Of a stretch of 64,000 nucleotides of DNA, positions 24,840 through 35,555 are shown in pieces. Below the pieces are notes generated by a model, which saw nothing but the letters and a program-made list of their open reading frames with translations, did not search any database and was not told the origin of the DNA. Source of the stretch: Saccoglossus kowalevskii (lineage: Eukaryota; Hemichordata; Enteropneusta; Harrimaniidae); assembly GCF_000003605.2 (NCBI RefSeq), contig NW_003156236.1:455986-519985 (forward strand), written 5' to 3'. Numbering within the stretch: the first letter of the stretch is position 1; the number at the start of each line of letters is the position of its first letter. The position numbers and the translations under genes were made by a program.

Positions 24840-24965
24840 ATATACCACAACCGCTGTCGTGGCACCGGTGTCATACGACTGTGTCCTTGGAAACACACAA
24901 CTGCGTGGGAGGTGAGTTCAAACCCACGGCCAGGTCTGCTGTACAAACACCACTGATTGAAACGT
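24840..24965. repeat. Degenerate short interspersed repeat, possibly tRNA-like
   Basis: The stretch TCATACGACTGTGTCCTTGG is reminiscent of dispersed repeats with TGTCCTTGGGCAAG seen in marine invertebrates. About 40 bases on, GTGAGTTCAAACCCAC could form a T-arm-like stem and resembles an RNA polymerase III B box. No clear A box is visible, so the SINE reading is only a suggestion. Confidence 0.25.
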
Positions 24966-25642
24966 ACTTTCCATGAACTCGTAACCGAGAACATCCAGAC
25001 ATCACGTGACAAAAATGCTTCAATCACGCTCTGTGCATGCAGCCATCACCATTCCACAATTGAACGTTATTGAATTGAAGGTTGTTTTTTATCATTTTCA
25101 AACGATATATAACGACGATCAGCTCTTTCCCATACTATATTTTATCAAAGACTCACATATGTTCTGACTGAACATTTACTTGCGACTGACAACAACAACA
25201 TGTTGCTTGTCTGTGTTTTAAATAAGCCGCTGCCACGCTATTGGTCAAAATGTTATTTGATTGACGGGCTTAACAACTCCATGGAAAGGTGAATAGGATA
25301 TTGTAGGTTGGAATGCGTCAAGATAACTTCATGGAGTGACATGATTCAGGCAGGCACTTCAACGATTGTTATTAGTCGCCACCCGTAAAATAAATTAACA
25401 CGTACGTTTGATCTCGTCAAATTTCCACACATTCTGGTCACCGCAGGACACATCAGACACACACACTGAAATCATCTATATGTGTATTCTGATTTTAATA
25501 ATAATAATTAATAATTTAATTTTGAAAATTTATTTATTTTCCTTTCTCAATGCAACGAGTAGACTGTTACATAATTTTGCCAATGAATGATTTAATTACC
25601 CGAAGAAAATGTTACCACGACATGACCGAAAACAAAGAACAT

Positions 25643-25643
<1 letters not shown>
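24966..25643. other. Intergenic DNA
   Basis: Nothing recognised. Confidence 0.45.

Positions 25644-25689
<46 letters not shown>
25644..25689. repeat. (TAA)n microsatellite
   Basis: About 15 uninterrupted TAA units; a poly-isoleucine reading in one frame is a by-product. Confidence 0.95.
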
Positions 25690-28600
25690 TTACAACAGTT
25701 TACGACACCGCAGAAGCACCACTTTACAACATCAAACTACGCTGAAAATTAGAACAATCATCTTGAGATGTATTTATTTATTTTTTTTCTCAGTAATTTG
25801 GAAAGCCCTCAATGCGATAGTTAAAATAATATAAAAAACATTTATGGAATAAAAAATAAATAAAAATACACACCGTACAATACATCCGATTATAATTAGT
25901 GTTTTGAAAGATCTGACAACCACCTGTTAACAATGCTGATATTTTATTTGAGGGTCAGTAATTCTAAACGGGACATATGAACGAAACCCACACCGAAACG
26001 TACAATGTTTCTGTAATTACGGGAGAGTCCATGCTCTGTTCCGGATATGACGTACATAATATAGATAATAAGAAATCGATTACTTCCTGTCCCCGATATT
26101 TTTCTTAAATAACTAAAAATAGAAAACCAGACACTTAAATAATTAGCAGTTTTTATTAAACATTACCGTATTTACTTTACGCGCCAAATTGGCAACATCG
26201 GACTCCAATTGGACATGTTATTTGAAAATCAGTTCTGTATTGTGACATTTGGTAATCGGCGGATAGCGCAGATTAAAAAATCACTATTTTTTAGCAACGA
26301 GTTTCTTTTTCCTATCCAGAGTCGTTTGAGTGGTCAATATGTGTGAAAGAGTCCACTCCTTATGCTAAATTACTTGCGACTTTCTCAGTGAAATATCGTC
26401 TAAAGAAAAAAATCAAGTCGTGCGCTTTTATTGACGTCATGAATAATGGCGCACAGTCGAGATATTTTGTCCAAATAAGGACATTCCATTAATTCTATTT
26501 ATACACTCCAAGTCTGATATTGAAATGCATGGGAATGCACAGGTGTACTAGTTTCCGCTTGTCAAACATCGCATCCTGCGAATTCCTACTCACTTCCTAC
26601 ACAATATAGTAATGGAATTACCCAATCGTTAGGTATTTATGACTGCTTCTTTGATCTTCCTTTAAACGGGCAAGTCCATCAGTGCTATGCATGGGCTGTA
26701 CTATACGTGCTCATGACTGCTGCAGTACTTGGCGTGACCACGGTGATTTCTTCACGTAGGAGGTTGTCTTATACCGGGAGCGAGTGGGCGTAACTCCACC
26801 CACGTCGACCCCCACCTATGGACGGATCAAAGCGTGTTCCCGACACAAAGACATAATTTTCGAAATGCCGTACTGCGTAGGGGTTTTCTTTGATATAATA
26901 ACGGAGAGTATGAGGACTTCCTTCGTTGCGTTTTAATTTCTTTTGTCCTTCCCACTTCAATTTAAACAGAATCCCCCATCGGCGTTATTCACTTCGCGTT
27001 TTCAGTTGCACACGTGTGTGTGCGTGTACATTCCGGTGAACTGTGTTTATAAAATGTCAACCCAAATTGTCCAGCCTAACATCTTGGCCTAAATTGGATC
27101 TCCGATTTCGCTGAGATAGCCGAAATGTAATTTGGACTCCAATTGCCGTCACTTCTTCGCATACTAATAAAGCGGAAATGACGTCGGCGATGGGATTTTG
27201 AATATCGTTGAAATGTATCTTGAAATTGGAACCGAGTGAGGTTGTCAACTTCTGTTTTGTAAACAGTTACCGGGCGGTGAATAAAAAGCGAGTCCCTAAA
27301 GAGAAGAGAATGTCGACAGTGTAATTGCTTCAATCAGTTTGAACCTGTCATGCAATTACAGTAGTATATACGCGGGTAATGCTATTTGCAAGCCGACAAA
27401 ATTCTATTATCTCAAATATTGTCAGTAATCCAAGATGTACGTGTATCGTCGTGCTAGTGTGGTGACACATGACAACATGGTAGTATTACTCAAGCGAGAT
27501 AGGTACTCCCTAAAACACATATATTTGTACGAGACTCTAAAAGTAATTCTACTCAATTATTGAAGAGGTAAAATTACATTACACAACAATTGGATTTTAC
27601 TATACTAACAATATTGTACCCCCATGTCCCCGAAAAAAAGGAATCCAAATACATTCATTGTTATTCGCAGTCAAATGGACAGGCGCTGTTTTTAATAAAA
27701 CCTTTTTATTCAGATTACATCGGGGTAGAATGATAGTTAGAATATTTCTGCTGTATTGTGTGTGTTGTTTATCTTTCCACTGTCTTCTTCTTATTCAGTA
27801 AAACATCCAACGAGTTTCTTCGTCGACAGATCAATCTTAGAATAGAACATTGACTGATTAGAAGTTTAATTGGAAACCAGATATACAGACACAACTGAAC
27901 ATAACAAGATAGTAGGCACCGTATAATAGTTATATGGTATTTATTTTGTAATCTTATTATCAGCATGGCAAATTATTCATGAGACATTTGTTTATTGTGG
28001 GGTACCCAACGACCACAAAGCCAATTTGCAACGATTTCGGAACACAATAAATCACAATAAATGTCACGTTACTTAAAATATCGACGGGGACTACGTCATT
28101 GAAATGACTTATTATTATTCAAATGTTACGTACATACACAGATTAGCTCTTTGATTCCCAGCTAATGAAATATAAGAAATATACACCATGTTAAATAACA
28201 TATCACCACGTGTTTACTCATTAGGTTCCGTCGCGGTCACCTTGCCTCAGGAATACATGAATATCCGATACGAAACAATTGGCAATACTGCAGCTTATGC
28301 CTATATCACGCTGGCATATGTGGTAATATAAGTTCAACGCACTTTCTAGTCCCGCTGCACTGTAAAAAAAAAAAACCCGCAGGTTGATTATATAAAAATA
28401 ACTTTCAATGAAATCAGCGTAAAGTCTTAAAGAAAGTCTTAAAGGTTTTCCGTAGATGACGTTATTCTTTGTGAGTTACGCGATGGAAATATAATGCAAT
28501 TATCATGATTGAATCACGTGCTCTCCGTGTTCACACTGACATTCAGGCTGTATAATACAACCACTTAGTTCACATATGATCCGAGTTTAGTCACTCAACT

Positions 28601-28752
28601 ACGCATTTGCTCTATTTTGGGACTAGAGCGAATTTCCAACAACAAAAAAAGTACTCGGATGCGTTGTGCAACACGAGAAAGGATCCGCCCACAACATCAA
28701 AATAAGGGAACATATGCTTGTTTCAAGATATTAAAATAATCCCGGAAGAGAT
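25690..28752. other. Intergenic DNA
   Basis: No gene recognised. TGACGTCA at 26432-26439. The - strand frames at 26769-26960 and 27057-27333 have no known motif. Confidence 0.5.
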
Positions 28753-28838
28753 ATATTTTCACCCAATTTCCGTGGGAAAGATATTTCAATTGCACATATT
28801 TTCACCCAGTTTCCGTGAGAAAAATATTTCAATTGCAC
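28753..28838. repeat. Tandem direct repeat, two 43-bp units
   Basis: ATATTTTCACCCAATTTCCG with the following 23 bases (28753-28795) is repeated with a few changes at 28796-28838; each unit ends ATTTCAATTGCAC. A recent local duplication. Confidence 0.85.
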
Positions 28839-29558
28839 CATCTTCGGAGACTTTATTTCCGAGATAAGGTCTCAAGAATTTCCGATTTTTCCGAGAAATT
28901 AGCAACGTGCAGTTTCCATTGGCGATTAGAAGAAGCTAGTTGTGCCACAATTTGTGCTGATGAGCTTTAAACAGTTTTGTTGGTTCACATGCTTCAACGC
29001 AGATATTCCGAAACCCTGTTTGGGTCACTTGCAACTAAATGGACTACGACGCTATAAACTAGATCATTTTTAATAGGCGGCGAGATCGACCAGTCTTAGT
29101 AACTGTTGAGATCCTGCCAAGCCGATAATTGTGAAAACATTTATTGGGAAAAAAAACAATAAAAACTAAACTCACAAAATCCATAATCATTCTACACTTC
29201 TCAAAATAGTTATTTGGAATGATCATGATTCGCTTTCTGCCCCAGTGTTTTTACCGCCTTTTGAACTTTTATCGCCTCCATAAAGCTGTTCTGTTTCCAT
29301 GACAATTTGACAAAAAGTCATGCAATCGAAACCATGTAATTACTGCAATTAGACAAATATTCAGAAGATTTAAATATAAAAATGACAAGGCAAGATGAAA
29401 TTAGTCGAAGAAGGGAACGGGAATGTTATCTTGTGTCTTTACAATACAATGAGACACAAGCACAGGTCACATATCCCAGAATTCAAGAGTCGAAGTGAAA
29501 CCCGTCGAATAAACGGGATGCGATTCATTTATCATTTGGACTTTAATTAATCAATATA
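28839..29558. other. Intergenic DNA
   Basis: Nothing recognised. Confidence 0.45.
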
Positions 29559-29757
29559 CTAAATGGGTTAATTATTCACTGGGTTTTAATTTTGCTTATT
29601 TCCCTGACTGGAAAATGCGCTAAAATTAAAACCCAGTAAAAGTGTAAAATAAAACACATTATCTAAATGATAAAACCGTGAATATATAACCCACTCAATA
29701 TGCCTGAAATGGTAAATCAGCAAAATTTAAACCCAGTGAAAATTAGTCATTTTACAG
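29559..29757 (-). mobile_element. MITE family A, copy 2 (inverted relative to copy 1)
   Basis: The same element as at 20075-20281 on the opposite strand: shared blocks include GACTGGAAAATGCGCTAAAA, CATTATCTAAATGA and ATGCCTGAAATGGTAAATCA. It is flanked by TA (29557-29558 and 29758-29759). Its left terminal repeat is worn (CTAAATGGG rather than CTGTAAAATGG). Confidence 0.8.
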
Positions 29758-31298
29758 TATGTTTCTAAAGATACATGGTAACTTGACTGGTTTCTATTTT
29801 TAGCTTTAAATCGGCTAATGAATAACACTAGTATGGTTGCTAGGCAACAACTACTTGTATACTACAGTCGTATTTCGCTACTGATTTATACGACGTAGTA
29901 ATTTTGTCTTGAACGCGACATAAAATTCACGCTAAACGACCGAACCACTGCTAGACTGTTTCCCGCATCGACAGTACAGTACTTAGCGGGAACCACGCGA
30001 ATGGAAGCCTTGCGAATTTTAAATTTCTAAAATACGCTCTAAACTCTCAATCCAAACAGCCATACGATTCACTATGCAAATGTTAGGTTATGAATATGTA
30101 CGTACGCCTAATACCAAATATGGTTGTCAGTTCCCCATATATGGACCATTATTATAATTAGGGATAGTGACACAGATACTACTTTATTGAATCACGAGTT
30201 CGGATAAACACGCATCAATCAACTTCTAAATATATAACAAATACGCTATAACGAAACACGAGAAATAGTCAATAAAAATGCTCACATTTAGTTTGCTTTT
30301 TCATTCAGCAGCTTTAATATTGAATTTACGCTGTTATTGATTGCCGTTTAGTTCCCACAATTGACGTAAGTTATTAAAACGGAAATTTCAACAGTGTATT
30401 TCCCCTTCATCTTGTGTACTAGGTATCTAGCTATACACCGGGGGTAATTCAGTCAATTCTTCGGTTCATTAGGAACATTCGTTGTAGAGAGAAGATGAAA
30501 CATGTGTGATGATAACCATTTCAATATTCTCTCTATTTAACAAACAGGGGAAATGAGAAACTAGAGAAGGAAATACTCCACCTAGTCGAGGAGTTAAGGC
30601 ATGAGAAAGGCTTCACCACGCTGAACGATGAGTGTAAAAAGGTTTCCAAACAGTCCATTAATCAGTGCACGATGACAGTGCAATTAAGGGTGTTATCTCA
30701 ACTTTAGTAGGCAAAGGTTACCGTGGAGAACTTTCTCTTTCTCCTACTTCTCAAGATGAGGGCATTTTATTTATAGTCTCATTACCTTAGTTAGAAATCT
30801 CTTCAATACGTTTCTAAAAATAACGACTAGACTTCGGCGCCAATGTTGCTGTGAATTCCGATGACGTGGTCTATACTTATATTGTACAGCCCGAGCGTTA
30901 TTTTGAACTAAATGGGGGATGGGTTTTTTTTTGGGGGGGGGGGTGACAAATGTTCGCTTCACACGACACAAAAGCATAAATTTCGTTTCTTAGCAACGTC
31001 ACAGAGAGCTGTTCAAATGCGGTGATTACGTATCACGAATAGGCTAGTTATAAGGAATTGATCATTTAACATCATTCGGGGTGTACTAATTTTATTTTAT
31101 CATTCAAGCGCTTCATCTCGTACCTCCCCCTCCCCGACTGGAAGACTTCGAATGGCTCAATCCTCGAGTAAAATATAAGAACTACTTACTAAGTGAGAAC
31201 GAATTAAGAAACATTAAAATATCTAGAGATTGTGAGCAGGTGACCTTTACAAATAGATTGAGTATTCATACTAGTGCATATCCAACTATCTCCTTCTA
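29758..31298. other. Intergenic DNA
   Basis: No gene recognised. A T9 run followed by a G11 run lies at 30924-30943. A 13-base X-box-like dyad GTTGCTAGGCAAC lies at 29836-29848. Confidence 0.5.
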
Positions 31299-31460
31299 CT
31301 GTAAAATACTTTTAGCTGGAATTAATTTTCGCTGAAATGACTTTGGTTGTTTCACTGATTCTTGGTGAATTGAATGTAAAATATAAGAAAAAATGTATAC
31401 TAGTATCCGCTGAATTTTATTTTCAATAAATTATCTCTTCAGCAAAAATTAATTTCACAG
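31299..31460. mobile_element. Short MITE related in ends to family A (162 bp)
   Basis: The ends read CTGTAAAATAC and, in reverse complement, CTGTGAAATTAATTTTTGC. Both lie inside TA (31297-31298 and 31461-31462). An inner inverted match includes AATTAATTTTCGCTGAA against AATTAATTTTTGCTGAA. The terminal CTGTRAAAT is shared with family A, so both may have used one transposase. Confidence 0.6.
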
Positions 31461-31689
31461 TATATGCAAGCTTTCAGAAGATGTATTGATTCTCATGGTT
31501 TGACATCTAATTCCCTAACTGCTACGTAAAATGGAAACATAAAAATGATATCAACGATTCTCGTGACAAAGGGATGTGATTTCAAGGCGTCGACGTCAAT
31601 TACCAACGCCTACACACTTGTAGTTTCTAAAGTCTAATGATGTCACAAATTTGAGACATGTGGATATACAAGCAGCTCCGTGACACCAT

Positions 31690-31722
31690 TAATATGTGCG
31701 TATGCCTCTGCTACCCCTTATC

Positions 31723-31789
<67 letters not shown>

Positions 31790-33116
31790 CAACAGCAATC
31801 AATCGACCTACTCAAAGGTTAAACTGCGTGATTTTAGGTTGACAGGCCGTGGATTTGAATGTCACACCCTCGTGCTACAATACACCAAACCGCTTTTAGA
31901 TTATATCTCGTGTTGGATTTTGTGCTGATAGACGCGTTTGTAGTCGCAGTCAACTTTGCCTACACATGAATAAGATTTGAAATTGGACACAGATAACGGA
32001 AGAGAATACGACTCCCCCGCTCTCGGCGCAATCACCTCAGCCATTTGTGAATATTTCGGGATATTTCGAGTAAACCATCCGATAACTCGGGATATCGTGT
32101 GATAAATCGTGTGATAAATCGGGACATCTCCAGTAAATCGTGTGATAAATCGGGATATCTCGAGTGAACCGTGTGATAAATCGGGATATCTTGAGTAAAC
32201 CGTGTGATAAATCAGTATATTTCTAGTGAGCCGTTTAATATTTCGGGATATCACGATTAAATCGTGTGATAACTCGGGATATCTCGAACAATCACACGTG
32301 AGATAACTCGAAATATCTCAAGTTTATTGTGTGATAACTCGAGATATCTCGAGTAAATTCGGATACTAACTAAGAATATCTCGGGTAAATTGTGGGATAA
32401 CTCGGGATACCTCAAGTAAACCGTGTGATATAACTCGGGATATCTCAAGTAAATCGTGTGATAATTCGAAATATCTAAAGTTTATTGTGTGATAACTCGA
32501 GATATCTCGAGTAAAAATCAGATACTGACTCCTGATATCTCGAGTAAATTGTGTGATAACTCGGGATATCTCAAGCAAACCGTGTGATAACTCGAAATAT
32601 CTCAAGTTTATTGTGTGCTAACTCCAGATATCTCGAGTAAAAACCGGATACTAACCCGGGATAGCTCGAGTAAATTGTGTGATATATCGGCATATCTCAA
32701 TTTAATCGTGTGATAACACATATCGATAATGAATAAATATTTCGTGTAACAAAATTTAAAATGGGATAGTGTGAACTGTTTTGTGTACGATGGGTTTCCT
32801 TGCATGCATCGTCATTATGCAAAGTCTTTTTTGTTAAAATATGCAAATGAATGAGTAGCACTACACAACATAAGACACCAGTAAGGTGTTGCATACATGT
32901 GATGACTTCAGGTCACAAGAAACTTCTTGAAGCAAGTTATACATAAACAAAATCGATTGGAACTAACTGCAATAAAACAGTTGTTTAGAAAATCAACAAA
33001 GTTGTGTATAATAAACTGAAGCAATCGATGTGCACTGGAAACATTCACCCGACCTGTTTTCGCAATGTTCGATAGTTCACCTGTCCTATCTTGAAGAAAA
33101 ATATCAATGAATCATC
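31690..33116. repeat. Satellite-bearing cassette, unit 1
   Basis: The unit has a head with a (CAA)n tract (31722-31789) and about 260 bases of unique sequence (31793-32049). A core of 31-bp satellite monomers follows (about 32050-32718). The tail of about 407 bases (32710-33116) starts GATAACACATATCG and ends CAATGAATCATC. The whole is repeated head-to-tail at 33117-34733. No coding function was recognised; the 39-codon open stretch in the head (FECHTLVLQY region) is in both copies but drifts freely. Confidence 0.85.
32050..32718. repeat. 31-bp satellite array, first block
   Basis: The monomer contains GATATCTCGAGTAAA and then GTGTGATAACTCG, 31 bases in all. A variant monomer carrying AAGTTTATTGTGTGATAAC recurs at 32320, 32478 and 32604, intervals of 158 and 126, that is five and four monomers. 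Many - strand frames through it are low-complexity artefacts. Confidence 0.9.
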
Positions 33117-34733
33117 GCGCATGTGCGCCTGTTACCATCAACTATCAACAACAAGACAGCAATCAATCGACCTATTCAAAGGTCAAACTGCGTGATTTTG
33201 AGTTGACAGACCGTAGATTTGAATGTCGCACCCTCGTGCTGCAATACATCTCACCGCTTTTAGATTATATCTCGTGTTGGATTTTGTGCTGATAGACGCG
33301 TTTGTAGTCGCAGTCAACTTTGCCTGCACATGAATAAGATTTGAAATTGAACACAGATATAGGAAGAGAATACGACTCCTCCGCTCTCAACGAAATGCTG
33401 TTAACCATTTGTGAATATTTCGGGGTATTTCGAGTAAACCATGCAATAACTCGAGATATTCCTAGTAAATCGCATAATAACTCAGAATATCTCGAGTAAA
33501 TTGTGGGATAAATCGGGATATATCGAGTGAACAGTTAGTTTGTTATTTCGGGATATCTCGAGTAAATCGCGTGATTACTCGGGATATATCGGGTAAATCG
33601 TGTGATAAATCGGTATATCTAAAGTGAACAGTTTGTTATCTCGGGGGATATCTTGAGTAAATCATGTGATAACTCGAGATATCTCGAGTAAATCGTGTGA
33701 TAACTCAAAATATCTTAAGTTTATTGTATGATGACTCGAGATATCTCGAGTAAAAATCGGATGCTAACTCGGGATATCTCGAGTAAATTGTTGGATAAAT
33801 CGGGATATTTCGAACGAACAGTTTGTTATCTCAGGATATCTCGAGTAAATCTTGTGATAACTCGGGATATCTCGAGTAAATCGTGTGATAACTCGAAATA
33901 TCTCAAGTTTATTGTGCGATAACTCGAGATATCTCGAGTAAAAATCGGATACTAACTCGGAATATCTCAAATAAATCGTGTGATAAATCGGGATATCTCG
34001 AGTGAACAGTTCGTTAGCTCGGGATATCTCGAGTAAATCGTGTGATAACTCGAAATATCTCAAGTTTATTGTGTGATAACTCGAGATATCTCGAGTAAAA
34101 ATCGGATACTAACTCGGAATATCTCAAATAAATCATGTGATAAATCGGGATATCTCGAGTGAACAGTTCGTTAGCTCGGGATATCTCGAGTAAATCGTGA
34201 GATAACTCGAAATATCTCAAGTTTATTGTGTGATAACTCGAGATATCTCGAGTACAAGTCAGATACTAACTCGGGATATCTCGAGTAAATCGTATGATAA
34301 CTCGGGATATCTCAAGTAAATCGTGTGATAACACATATCGGTAATAATTATATATATTTTGTGTAACAAAATGTAAAATGGGACAGTGTGAACTGTTTTA
34401 TGTACGATGGGTTTCCTTGCATGCATCGTCATTATGCAAAGTCTTTTTGTTAAAATATGCAAATGAATGAGTAGCACTACACAATATAAGACACCAGTAA
34501 GATGTTGCATACATGTGATGACTTCAGGTCACAAGAAACTTCTTGAAGCAAGTTATACATAAACAAAATCGATTGGAACTAACTGCAATAAAACAGTTGT
34601 TTAGAAAATCAACAAAGCTGTGTATAACAAACTGAAGCAATCGATGTGCACTGGAAACATTCACCCGACCTGTTTCCGTAATGTTCGTTAGTTCACCTGT
34701 CCTATCTTGAAAACAAACTATCAATGAATCATC
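33117..34733. repeat. Satellite-bearing cassette, unit 2
   Basis: Head-to-tail copy of unit 1: head 33157-33411, satellite core about 33412-34335, tail 34326-34733. The tails are about 95% identical by eye. Unit 2 lacks the long CAA tract, keeping only ATCAACAACAAGACAGC. Its satellite core is about 250 bases longer, so the arrays have changed length independently since duplication. Confidence 0.85.
33412..34335. repeat. 31-bp satellite array, second block, with 157-bp higher-order unit
   Basis: The marker variant AAGTTTATTGTG occurs at 33717, 33905, 34062 and 34219. Intervals of 188, 157 and 157 equal six, five and five monomers. The last two 157-bp units are nearly identical, pointing to recent amplification. 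Several junctions contain the perfect 18-bp palindrome ACTCGAGATATCTCGAGT. Confidence 0.9.
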
Positions 34734-35472
34734 TTGCTATTAGAAATGCTCCGCTTTATTTCCATGCATTACTAGACCAAATCGCCTCTTTTTAAATTCA
34801 TGATTCCTGAGTTGCCCGGAAATGATTATTTTTTTTTGATGTCGTGTTATTAATATGGGTGTTATTCCCATACCGTGCTCTATAAATATACATTAATGTG
34901 CTTAGCATACATGATGTACGTGCGATATTCCCCGTGGGAATATAACGCATCGTTGACACACGCTTATAGTAACATTTGTTGTCCATAATATTGACGCCTT
35001 CCTGTTTTACTATTTATAAATGTGCCAATACGCGGAAATATATCACTTTGGATGAGCCGAAACTACAAGTCATCAATCCGATTCTCCCGTGTTTATTTCA
35101 AAATTTAGGTTCTCTGGAAGTTATATTTGTGTAAATGCATTTTATATGTCGTTTCTATAATTGCATTAAAATAAATATGCTACGCTGAAAATGCCCCGGC
35201 TTATGATGCAAACACCCCGAAAAGTTAAGTCGTGCTTATCAGATGCCGACTGGTCGGCTGATTTTACAGGTTGTGTCGCTAGTAAACACACTATCGAACG
35301 CAGAAAAACAACGTTTTGGCGAATCGATTATTTTTCTAAGATGGCCTTGCACATTTACTGGCTGCATGATCGCTCATGTTCGTGTGTGATATGTCGACAT
35401 ATCTACGATTTAATACCATATACTTTGTTTGTATCAATGACACTATTTATCGGGATTAATGAGTGCAGCGTG
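34734..35472. other. Intergenic DNA
   Basis: Nothing recognised; a 99-codon + frame at 35191-35490 has no motif. Confidence 0.45.
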
Positions 35473-35555
35473 ATGCGTCAACATATCTGATCAATGTGTA
35501 TGTGTGTGTGTGTGTGGGGGGGGGGGCTACACATTGATCAGACATTTTGACGCAT
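35473..35555. repeat. Long near-perfect hairpin with GT/G-tract loop
   Basis: The 28-base arms (35473-35500 and 35528-35555) are inverted copies differing at two positions; each contains CTGATCAATGTGTA or its complement. The loop is (TG)n followed by eleven Gs and a C. It may be a tiny foldback element or a replication or repair product. Confidence 0.8.

Noticed and set aside
24902-24930. Possible tRNA T-arm
   Set aside because: No acceptor, D-arm or anticodon stem could be folded around it; kept only as a weak SINE-like repeat note.
31680-31928. Frame with a long polyglutamine run
   Set aside because: CAA microsatellite in the satellite cassette head; the flanking codons drift between the two copies without sign of constraint.
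31901-34220. Several 60-117 codon - strand frames with repeated RDI/ELSH-like peptides
   Set aside because: Translations of the 31-bp satellite; the monomer length is not a multiple of three, so no stable protein repeat results.
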